Positions 1 through 5,167 of a DNA stretch of 5,167 bases are shown piece by piece. Position 1 is the stretch's first letter; every line of letters begins with the position of its first letter. The notes below the pieces were generated by a model. It worked only from the letters and a program-made list of their open reading frames with translations, was not told the origin of the DNA and did no database searches. The stretch comes from Phycisphaerales bacterium (GTDB lineage: Bacteria > Planctomycetota > Phycisphaerae > Phycisphaerales > UBA1924): positions 1-5,167 of the forward strand of contig JAESUL010000022.1 in NCBI GenBank assembly GCA_016763115.1, written 5' to 3'. Both the position numbers and the translations under genes were made by a program.

Positions 1-17
1 GGGTGCCTGTAGACTCA

Positions 18-26
18 TGGTATCTT
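18..26 (+). promoter_or_regulatory. possible extended -10 promoter of the prepilin-like gene
   Basis: The bases TG-G-TATCTT match an extended -10 element (TGn followed by a hexamer with 4 of 6 consensus bases). Transcription would start near base 33 and leave a leader of about 23 bases that includes the AGAAAGG site at 38-44. The -35 region would lie off the window, so it cannot be judged. The element resembles the stronger TGG-TATACT in front of the ATPase gene. It is a weak call from pattern only. Confidence 0.25.
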
Positions 27-37
27 GTATGGTGGGT

Positions 38-44
38 AGAAAGG
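38..44 (+). promoter_or_regulatory. ribosome binding site deciding the prepilin start
   Basis: AGAAAGG lies 11 bases before the ATG at 56 and is a fair purine-rich Shine-Dalgarno site. It favours 56 over the earlier in-frame ATGs at 17 and 29. Those would add 13 or 9 residues in front of an otherwise normal-length prepilin leader. Confidence 0.45.
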
Positions 45-55
45 CTTTATCTATT

Positions 56-1183
56 ATGAAAGCAACAGTTGTCAGTAGAAATCTTGGGGCGAAGCGTGGA
101 TTCACCTTGGTGGATCTTGCCGCCGTCCTTGCGGTGAGTATCTCCATCGCAGCCCTCGCCGGCCCGACGATGAGGTCCGCGCAGTTGCACGCCAAGCAAA
201 GCGTGAGTGTCCTCAACCTCGGCAGGATCGGGGCGTTGTCGGGGATGTACGCCCTCGACAATGGCGGACGCATTCCAACCTACACCTGGCGCGGCCCGGG
301 GAAGAGTGGCGAGCGCGTGCAATACACCTTGCCCAATGGGCGGGTGAAAACAATGACGAACGATCAAAATGCCGCGTCGTGGCAGAACACCGCGATTATC
401 ATGGGAGCAACAGGGCGGTTTGAGGGTCCGTTCAAAGTGCTGAACATGACCAATCGCCTGTCCCATCGTCGATTTGTGCATCTGGTGCTCTGGGACTACA
501 TGGGCCCGCAGCGTGATATCAGCCTGTTTGCCGACCCATCCGATAGGAACCTGGTCGGATGGCAGAATAACCCGCTCGATTACGCGTTTTCAGGATCGGG
601 TCTGCCATATTCAGAGGGGAGTCCACCGGCAGGGTATGAATCCGACAGTTCGATGAGTACAGGAAATATGCGCATGCGGTGGGCATTTGCATCGAGCTAT
701 ATGTCCACGACCTCGGCGTATCTCGAAGCCGTCCCAAATGGTGCCTTCCTCCCGATCGCTTCAACACCGCATTTGTTTGTTGGAAACCCTGCCGCCGGGC
801 GGGACCAACTTCATAATGGTCGGTTCGTGCAAGAGGTGCTTTTCCCATCGAGCAAGGTCTATTTTTACGAAGGGTTTGATCGTTCGTTGGCCAGCAACCC
901 CTACTTTGCGTACGACTTTGCTGCTCCCAACAAGCTGATGTTTGACGGGTCAATCAATACCCAGATTTCGGGTGAATCCAGGTCTTCGGTGTCTCCCAAC
1001 TTTGCACCGGTTCAGAGCTACAAGCAGATTGTGTCCGAAGGCACCTCTCTGTGGCGTGGGCAATATGTCCCCTATGACACCTTCCCGATCCCGGTCGGTG
1101 GGCTTGGCGACAACACGGAACTCGATTTCCGGTACCGCTGGACCTATCGCGGGCTTTCAGGCATTGATTACACCGTCAAATAG
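56..1183 (+). CDS. prepilin-type N-terminal cleavage/methylation domain protein (planctomycete type II pseudopilin-like)
   Basis: This is a 375-residue protein with a class III (type IV prepilin-like) signal. A short basic leader ends in K13-R14-G15, followed by F16-T-L-V-D20 and a hydrophobic helix to about residue 38. In the family, a prepilin peptidase cleaves after the Gly and methylates the new N-terminal Phe, and the helix anchors the protein in the inner membrane or a pseudopilus. The +5 position is Asp rather than the usual Glu, as is common in planctomycetes. After the helix comes a YALDNGGRIPTYTW segment, similar to the Y-x-x-D-N-x-G-x-I-P stretch of many planctomycete prepilin-like proteins. 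Near the C-terminus LMFDGS resembles the H-X9-DG element of such proteins, but Asp287 occupies the His position. The start at 56 is chosen from the leader length and the upstream AGAAAGG; a longer form starting at 17 is possible. The gene is followed by its own terminator, so it looks monocistronic within the window. The exact role (secretion pseudopilus, pilus or a surface protein) cannot be told from sequence. Confidence 0.85.
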   Translation: MKATVVSRNLGAKRGFTLVDLAAVLAVSISIAALAGPTMRSAQLHAKQSVSVLNLGRIGALSGMYALDNGGRIPTYTWRGPGKSGERVQYTLPNGRVKTMTNDQNAASWQNTAIIMGATGRFEGPFKVLNMTNRLSHRRFVHLVLWDYMGPQRDISLFADPSDRNLVGWQNNPLDYAFSGSGLPYSEGSPPAGYESDSSMSTGNMRMRWAFASSYMSTTSAYLEAVPNGAFLPIASTPHLFVGNPAAGRDQLHNGRFVQEVLFPSSKVYFYEGFDRSLASNPYFAYDFAAPNKLMFDGSINTQISGESRSSVSPNFAPVQSYKQIVSEGTSLWRGQYVPYDTFPIPVGGLGDNTELDFRYRWTYRGLSGIDYTVK

Positions 1184-1233
1184 CGGTTTGAAGCGCCAGA
1201 AGCCCCTGAAGCCAAGAATTTGAGTTTAATTTC

Positions 1234-1261
1234 CAAACACACGCCGAACGGCGTGTGTTTG
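1234..1261 (+). terminator. Rho-independent terminator after the prepilin-like gene
   Basis: A perfect inverted repeat of 12 base pairs (1234-1245 with 1250-1261) closes a GAAC loop. The GC-rich core is CACACGCC/GGCGTGTG. It is followed by the T-rich run TTTGTTT at 1258-1264, and the A-residues before the core pair with part of that run, as is usual for intrinsic terminators. It lies 50 bases after the prepilin stop codon and separates that gene from the ATPase gene. Confidence 0.65.
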
Positions 1262-1263
1262 TT

Positions 1264-1272
1264 TGGTATACT
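1264..1272 (+). promoter_or_regulatory. extended -10 promoter of the YifB/ComM gene
   Basis: TG-G-TATACT is an extended -10 element whose hexamer matches the TATAAT consensus at 5 of 6 positions. No TTGACA-like -35 is present at a suitable distance, because that region is occupied by the terminator stem; extended -10 promoters often tolerate this. Transcription should start six or seven bases after the hexamer, at or next to the A of the ATG at 1279, which predicts a leaderless mRNA. Confidence 0.5.
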
Positions 1273-1278
1273 GTCGGC

Positions 1279-2847
1279 ATGGTCCCCAAGATCCACAGCT
1301 TCATCCTGCAAGGCGTTGATGCTTCGCCATGTGAAATCGAGGTCGATCTCGATGATGCCCAACTCCAGCGTGAGTTGATCGTCGGGCTGCCCGACGCAGC
1401 GGTGCGTGAATCGCTCGAGCGGGTGCGGGCGGCGATTGGCAACGCCGGGTACCCGATGCCTCAGGGTCGGACGCTGATCAACCTTGCCCCGGCTGATGTT
1501 CGTAAAGAAGGCCCGATGTACGACCTGCCGATGGCGGTGGGGCTGCTGGTCGCCCAGGGGGTGATTCATCATCGCGCACCGGTGGGGATACCAAACGCTG
1601 GTGGTGATTTGTGCGAGGATGAATCGGTGGGGCTTGATCCTCGGCGGGCGTTGTTCGCCGGCGAGCTCGCGCTCGATGGGCGGGTGCGTCCGATCAGGGG
1701 CGCGATCGCGATGGCGGACCTTGCGCGGACGATGGGGCTCGATGCGGTGGTGGTGCCGATCGACAACGCGCCCGAAGCCTCGGTGGTGGGGGGCGTTCGG
1801 GTGTTTGGGGTATCGACCTTGGCCGAGGTGGTGGGGTTGCTGAATGGCGATTTGCCATTGGAGCCTCATCCGCCGGTGGATGTCGAATCGTTGTTGGCGA
1901 CGGGGACCGCGCCGATCGATTTTGCCGAGATCAAGGGGCAAGAATCGGTCAAGCGTGCGTTCGTGATTGCAGCAGCGGGCGGGCACAATATCGTGATGCT
2001 CGGGCCTGCGGGCACGGGAAAAACGATGATGGCCAAGGCCTTGCCGGGGATTATGCCGCCGTTGACCGTTGAGCAGGCGATCGAGGTGACGCGGATCTAT
2101 TCGAGTGCGGGCGAGCTTGATTCCAAGTCGGGGTTGATCTCGGTCCGCCCGGTGCGATCGCCTCACCATACGGCGAGCAGCCCGGCGATCGTGGGTGGTG
2201 GGGTGGTGCCGAGGGCTGGCGAGATTTCATTGGCCCATCATGGCATTTTGTTTCTCGATGAGCTGCCCGAGTTTTCGCGTCCGGTTCTTGAGACCCTGCG
2301 CCAGCCGCTCGAAGACCATGTGGTGACCATCGCGCGTGCGCACGGATCGGTGAAGTTCCCGGCATCCTTTATGTTCGTCGCAGCGATGAACCCGACGCCC
2401 CGCGGCGATGTCGCGCCCGGCGAGGTCGGGCAGCGTGAGATGGATCGGTACTTGTCGCGGATCTCGGGCCCGTTGCTCGATCGGGTGGACCTGCATGTCG
2501 AAGCGCCGGCGGTACCTTGGCGCGAGTTATCCGAGGGCAAGACCGGGACAAGCACGGCGATGATGCGCGAGCAGGTTCTTCGGGCGCGGGCGTTTTCCAA
2601 GCCCAGGCAAGGCGACAAACCCAACGCGCGGTTGTCTGGGCGCGAACTCGATGTGATGATGGTGCTCGACGATGCTTCCAAGATCCTGATCGAGCAGGCG
2701 ATGGTGCAGCTCGGGCTCAGCGCGCGGGCGTACGACAAGATTCGGCGTGTGGCGCGGACCATTGCGGATATCCAGGGGGTGGAATCGGTCCGGGCCGAGC
2801 ATATTGCCGAAGCGGTGCAGTACCGGTTGCTCGATCGGCGGGTGTAG
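1279..2847 (+). CDS. comM: YifB/ComM family Mg-chelatase-like AAA+ ATPase
   Basis: This 522-residue protein has the three-part build of the family. An N-terminal ChlI/Lon-like fold covers roughly residues 15-190 (GLPDAAVRESLERVRAAI, then YDLPMAVGLL and FAGELALDGRVRPIRG). The Mg-chelatase AAA core covers about 215-425, and the C-terminal lid domain about 430-520 (LSARAYDKIRRVARTIADI, from about 480). Walker A is GPAGTGKT (242-249, Lys248), Walker B is ILFLDE (Asp327, Glu328), and the RISGPLLDRVD segment at 394-404 is intact, so ATPase activity is expected. In Vibrio cholerae, ComM is a hexameric helicase that promotes branch migration when transforming DNA is integrated; a role in recombination is likely here but not shown. 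Two oddities stand out. About 20 extra residues follow QGVIHH, before FAGELALDG. The segment after AAMNP reads TPRGD, without the cysteine cluster seen in most homologues. The start at 1279 gives MVPKIHSFILQG, which aligns with the usual family start; an upstream ATG at 1255 lies in the terminator and is rejected. No Shine-Dalgarno site precedes it. Confidence 0.95.
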   Translation: MVPKIHSFILQGVDASPCEIEVDLDDAQLQRELIVGLPDAAVRESLERVRAAIGNAGYPMPQGRTLINLAPADVRKEGPMYDLPMAVGLLVAQGVIHHRAPVGIPNAGGDLCEDESVGLDPRRALFAGELALDGRVRPIRGAIAMADLARTMGLDAVVVPIDNAPEASVVGGVRVFGVSTLAEVVGLLNGDLPLEPHPPVDVESLLATGTAPIDFAEIKGQESVKRAFVIAAAGGHNIVMLGPAGTGKTMMAKALPGIMPPLTVEQAIEVTRIYSSAGELDSKSGLISVRPVRSPHHTASSPAIVGGGVVPRAGEISLAHHGILFLDELPEFSRPVLETLRQPLEDHVVTIARAHGSVKFPASFMFVAAMNPTPRGDVAPGEVGQREMDRYLSRISGPLLDRVDLHVEAPAVPWRELSEGKTGTSTAMMREQVLRARAFSKPRQGDKPNARLSGRELDVMMVLDDASKILIEQAMVQLGLSARAYDKIRRVARTIADIQGVESVRAEHIAEAVQYRLLDRRV

Positions 2848-2931
2848 TTGGGGTGTGGGTGAGAATACCCCGCGTGCCAAGATCGGCTATCGTACGCCTT
2901 CACAGAAATCGAATCTGAGGGCAGGGCGGAC

Positions 2932-2936
2932 GGAGG
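2932..2936 (+). promoter_or_regulatory. Shine-Dalgarno site of the M1 peptidase gene
   Basis: GGAGG ends four bases before the ATG at 2941. It is a strong but closely spaced site and supports that start, which also begins a sensible signal peptide. The contrast with the SD-less ATPase gene upstream is clear. No good promoter is visible in the 93-base gap; TATCGT at 2888-2893 is a weak -10 candidate without a -35. Read-through from the ATPase gene is therefore possible. Confidence 0.65.
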
Positions 2937-2940
2937 TCGG

Positions 2941-4965
2941 ATGAAACACGCGATTGGTATTGGTAGTGGGATTGGAATCGGGCTCGTTGTGGCGAGCGTT
3001 CTTTTTGGCGGATGCTCGGCGAGCGCGACAGGTGGGGCACGCGGGGGCAAGCTCGGCGAAGCAATCAAGGTCGGCGCGGTTGACGAAGGGTTCAGACGCG
3101 GTGGAGGGTCGGGCGAGCCTTCGATCTTTGCACCCATTGATTACCCGACCGCCAATGACCAGCGTCTGGGGTCCGGTGCTCCGGGTCCGGATTATTGGCA
3201 GCAGCGTGCGGATTACGACATCGATGTTTCGCTTGATACGGAGAATGAATCGTTGCAGGTCACGATGCGTGTACGGTACTCGAACAACTCGCCACACGAA
3301 CTCGATTACCTCTGGTTGCAGCTTGAGCAGAACCTGTTCACGACCACTTCTGATGGTTCGCTCTCGCGTACGCCCGGCGGGGTGATGAAGGTCCTCGAAG
3401 ATGATTTTGACGGCGGGTACAAGGTTTCGAGCCTCACCTCGGGGGGGCAGTCGCTGGAGATGAAGGTCTATGACACGCTTGGGCGGGTGACGCTGGAGAA
3501 TCCGATTGCGCCTCATTCGACCTTTGAGTTCGAGATGAGCTACGAGTTTGCGATCCCGCCTCACCTGCGTCGGATGGGCGTGGAGACGGTTGAGGATGGT
3601 AAGATTTTCGAGATGGCGCAATGGTTCCCGCTTGTGTGCATGTACGACGATGTCAACGGGTGGAACACGATGCCGTATCTTGGCAGCGGCGAGTTCTATG
3701 CGAGTTATGGTTCGTACGATGTTGCGATCTCGGTGCCCGATACCTATGTTGTTGCTGGTTCGGGCGAGTTGATGAATCCGGGCGAGGTGCTCAGCGCCGA
3801 GCGCCGGGCGAGGCTCGCTGAGGCAATGAACTCTGATGAACCGGTCTGGATCATCACCCCCGAAGAAGCGGGCCAAGCAATCCCCGGTGCAACCGGCGCC
3901 ACGAGCACTTGGCGTTTTCGTATTGACAATGCACGCACCTTCGCGTTCGCAGCGTCCGATGCGTTCATCTGGGATGCGTGCGCCGGACGGATCACCGACA
4001 CCAACGGGATGCCCAAGACCATCCTTTGTCAGTCGTTGTATCCCAAAGAAGCAACCGCGTGGTTGAGCACTGATGAGGACGGCGGGTCGTCGCGGGCGGT
4101 GAAACATTCTATCGAGTTTTATTCTGAGTTTCTCTACCCGTACCAATACCCGGTGATGTCCAACATCAATGGTCCTGAAGGCGGGATGGAATATCCCGGA
4201 ATTATTTTCTGTGGTGGGCGCACCAGTTCCAAGGGTATGCTCGGCGTGACCGATCACGAGGTCGGGCATTCGTGGTTCCCGATGTTCATCGGTTCGGATG
4301 AGCGCCGATACATGTGGCAGGATGAGGGGTTCACTACCTTTATTGGTCTCTATTCGCGGGCGAAGTGGTTTGATGAAGAGCCGGACATCAAACGCGGGCT
4401 CAAGCAGATTGCTCAGATCGCCGGGGCGATTCATCAGCAGCCGATTATGACCGCGCCGGACAAGAACTGGCCGCGTTGGGTTGGGAGGCTGCAGTACCGC
4501 AAGGCCGGGCTTGGGCTCTATATTCTTCGCGAGTTTATCCTCGGGCAAGAGCGGTTTGATGATGCGTTTGCGACCTACATCAATCGGTGGATGTTCAAGC
4601 ATCCTCAGCCAAGCGATTTTTTTCGTTCGATGAGCGATTCGGCGGGGGTTGATCTCGATTGGTTCTGGCGTGGATGGTTTATGGAACCGGCAACGCTCGA
4701 TCAGGCGATTTCCAAGGTGACCCATGTTGATGGCGGGGCGGTGGTTGCGATCGAGAACCGTGGCGAGATGGTTATGCCCGTGGAGATGCTCGTCGAGTAC
4801 AAAGACGGATCAACCGAGCGGGTGAAGCTGCCGATCGAGATCTGGCACACGACGGATCGTTGGCGTGCGGTTGTTCGCACGGATGGGCGGACCATCCGGC
4901 GCATTGAGATCGATCCGGATCACATTCTTCCCGATACCAATCGACGGAACAATACCTGGAACTAG
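2941..4965 (+). CDS. M1 family zinc metallopeptidase (aminopeptidase), predicted lipoprotein
   Basis: This 674-residue protein has the M1 (gluzincin) active site. His439-Glu-Val-Gly-His443, 18 intervening residues, and Glu462 (in WQDEGF) give the canonical HEXXH-X18-E zinc site. The exopeptidase substrate motif is GGMEYPG (414-420), in place of the GAMEN of classical aminopeptidases. Tyr519 in QYRKAG, 57 residues after Glu462, fits the catalytic tyrosine. The N-terminal beta domain starts near DYWQQRADYDID (about 84), and AQWFPLVCMYDDVNGW (226-241) is typical of bacterial M1 proteins of this subtype. The C-terminal part (about 600-674) is beta-rich and ends in IEIDPDHILPDTNRRNN, also typical. 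The first 25 residues form a Gly/Ile-rich hydrophobic signal ending in VLFGGC. Cys25 is a likely lipidation site, although Phe at -3 departs from the usual lipobox. The enzyme should therefore sit on a membrane outside the cytoplasm and trim N-terminal residues from peptides. Residues 26-80 look like a flexible, Gly-rich tether. The physiological substrate is unknown. Confidence 0.95.
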   Translation: MKHAIGIGSGIGIGLVVASVLFGGCSASATGGARGGKLGEAIKVGAVDEGFRRGGGSGEPSIFAPIDYPTANDQRLGSGAPGPDYWQQRADYDIDVSLDTENESLQVTMRVRYSNNSPHELDYLWLQLEQNLFTTTSDGSLSRTPGGVMKVLEDDFDGGYKVSSLTSGGQSLEMKVYDTLGRVTLENPIAPHSTFEFEMSYEFAIPPHLRRMGVETVEDGKIFEMAQWFPLVCMYDDVNGWNTMPYLGSGEFYASYGSYDVAISVPDTYVVAGSGELMNPGEVLSAERRARLAEAMNSDEPVWIITPEEAGQAIPGATGATSTWRFRIDNARTFAFAASDAFIWDACAGRITDTNGMPKTILCQSLYPKEATAWLSTDEDGGSSRAVKHSIEFYSEFLYPYQYPVMSNINGPEGGMEYPGIIFCGGRTSSKGMLGVTDHEVGHSWFPMFIGSDERRYMWQDEGFTTFIGLYSRAKWFDEEPDIKRGLKQIAQIAGAIHQQPIMTAPDKNWPRWVGRLQYRKAGLGLYILREFILGQERFDDAFATYINRWMFKHPQPSDFFRSMSDSAGVDLDWFWRGWFMEPATLDQAISKVTHVDGGAVVAIENRGEMVMPVEMLVEYKDGSTERVKLPIEIWHTTDRWRAVVRTDGRTIRRIEIDPDHILPDTNRRNNTWN

Positions 4966-5005
4966 GCCGTGTCTGACGGCTCGTTGTTCAATCAAACTCG
5001 GGTGC

Positions 5006-5033
5006 CACTACTCGCCCGAAGGGCGCAGTAGTG
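5006..5033. repeat. bulged palindrome 1 (hairpin)
   Basis: CACTACT (5006-5012) pairs with AGTAGTG (5027-5033), and CGCCC (5013-5017) pairs with GGGCG (5021-5025) around a GAA loop. One unpaired C (5026) lies on the 3' side. The GC-rich stem has 12 base pairs. No T-run follows on the + strand, so it is not a standard intrinsic terminator, though it could protect the 3' end of the M1 peptidase mRNA. Confidence 0.65.
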
Positions 5034-5055
5034 CTGTAAATATCAAAGACGAAGA

Positions 5056-5084
5056 CACTACTGCGCCGGGGACGGCGAGTAGTG
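5056..5084. repeat. bulged palindrome 2 (hairpin), inverted copy of palindrome 1
   Basis: CACTACT (5056-5062) pairs with AGTAGTG (5078-5084), and CGCC (5064-5067) pairs with GGCG (5074-5077) around a GGGGAC loop. Here the unpaired base is a G at 5063, on the 5' side. The bulge is thus the mirror image of that in palindrome 1, showing that this copy is inverted rather than directly repeated. Only the loop differs substantially from the inverted first copy. Confidence 0.65.
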
Positions 5085-5167
5085 GTACCCAAGAAGAGTG
5101 TTTGAGAGTTGTCAGGCACGACCTCATCGTGTGGGCTGATTTGGTTACGCGAAGAGCATGGCGCCGA

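Larger units (their letters stand above)
4992..5105. repeat. composite imperfect inverted repeat containing two hairpins
   Basis: The left arm TCAAAC (4992-4997), GGGTGCC (5000-5006) and the bases up to 5033 are matched in reverse complement by the right arm from 5056 through GGTACCC (5084-5090) to GTTTGA (5100-5105). Inserted bases on the right interrupt the outer part. The inner 30 or so bases of each arm are nearly identical when one is inverted. The spacer between them is about 22 bases. The element lies 26 bases after the M1 peptidase stop codon. It could be a REP/BIME-like repeat, the remnant of a small non-autonomous transposon, or a structured transcript end. No transposase is present in the window. 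Confidence 0.6.

Noticed and set aside
1168..2169. A 333-codon open frame on the - strand opposite the ATPase gene
   Set aside because: It is antisense to the conserved N-terminal and Walker A region of YifB/ComM. Its translation is an Arg/His-rich, low-complexity shadow without family features.
56..2847. A competence (DNA uptake) locus formed by a pilin-like gene and comM
   Set aside because: The two genes are separated by a strong terminator and a new promoter. The pilin-like protein is of a type present in many copies in planctomycetes, and no other competence gene is visible.
2850..2871. Possible terminator after the ATPase gene (GGGGT paired with ACCCC)
   Set aside because: The stem is only five base pairs with a 12-base loop, or four pairs with a six-base loop, and no T-run follows.
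2887..4725. A 612-codon open frame on the - strand opposite the M1 peptidase gene
   Set aside because: It lies entirely against a gene with an intact M1 active site and good family match. Its protein is rich in Arg, His and Pro with no recognisable domain, as expected for the antisense of a gene with biased codon use.
5006..5084. CRISPR-like or tandem direct repeat
   Set aside because: There are only two units, they are inverted rather than direct, and a single 22-base spacer separates them.
5158..5167. Start of a further + strand gene at ATG 5158
   Set aside because: Only ten bases are visible, and the purine-rich GAAGAG lies one base before the ATG, too close for a ribosome binding site.

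Overview
The window carries three complete, unrelated-looking protein genes, all on the + strand and in separate transcription contexts. It ends with a short non-coding stretch dominated by an inverted pair of palindromes. The genes and their style point to a planctomycete, most likely class Phycisphaerae. The signs are a prepilin-type protein with an FTLVD (not FTLVE) N-terminus and a C-terminal LMFDGS element, a YifB/ComM ATPase that has an insertion and lacks the usual cysteines, and a lipoprotein M1 peptidase of the GGMEYP type. Base composition is moderately GC-rich throughout, and nothing suggests a foreign island. The lineage call is inference from protein style, not from a search.

Layout: 1-55 holds a possible promoter and ribosome binding site. 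56-1183 encodes a 375-residue prepilin-like protein. 1184-1278 holds a clear intrinsic terminator that runs directly into an extended -10 promoter for the next gene. 1279-2847 encodes a YifB/ComM family Mg-chelatase-like AAA ATPase, probably translated from a leaderless transcript. 2848-2940 is a 93-base gap with a Shine-Dalgarno site at its end. 2941-4965 encodes a predicted lipoprotein M1 metallopeptidase with an intact zinc and catalytic site. 4966-5167 contains two bulged hairpins in inverted orientation inside a larger inverted repeat, and no convincing gene.

The three genes do not form an obvious pathway. A pilin-like protein next to a ComM homologue recalls natural transformation (uptake pilus plus branch migration). 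However, the pilin-like protein belongs to a type that is very abundant in planctomycetes, a terminator separates the two genes, and no other competence gene is visible, so I do not claim a competence locus. The most interesting signals are the terminal palindrome pair, the terminator-promoter-leaderless junction in front of the ATPase gene, and the divergent features of the ATPase itself. I see no clearly new multi-gene system here.
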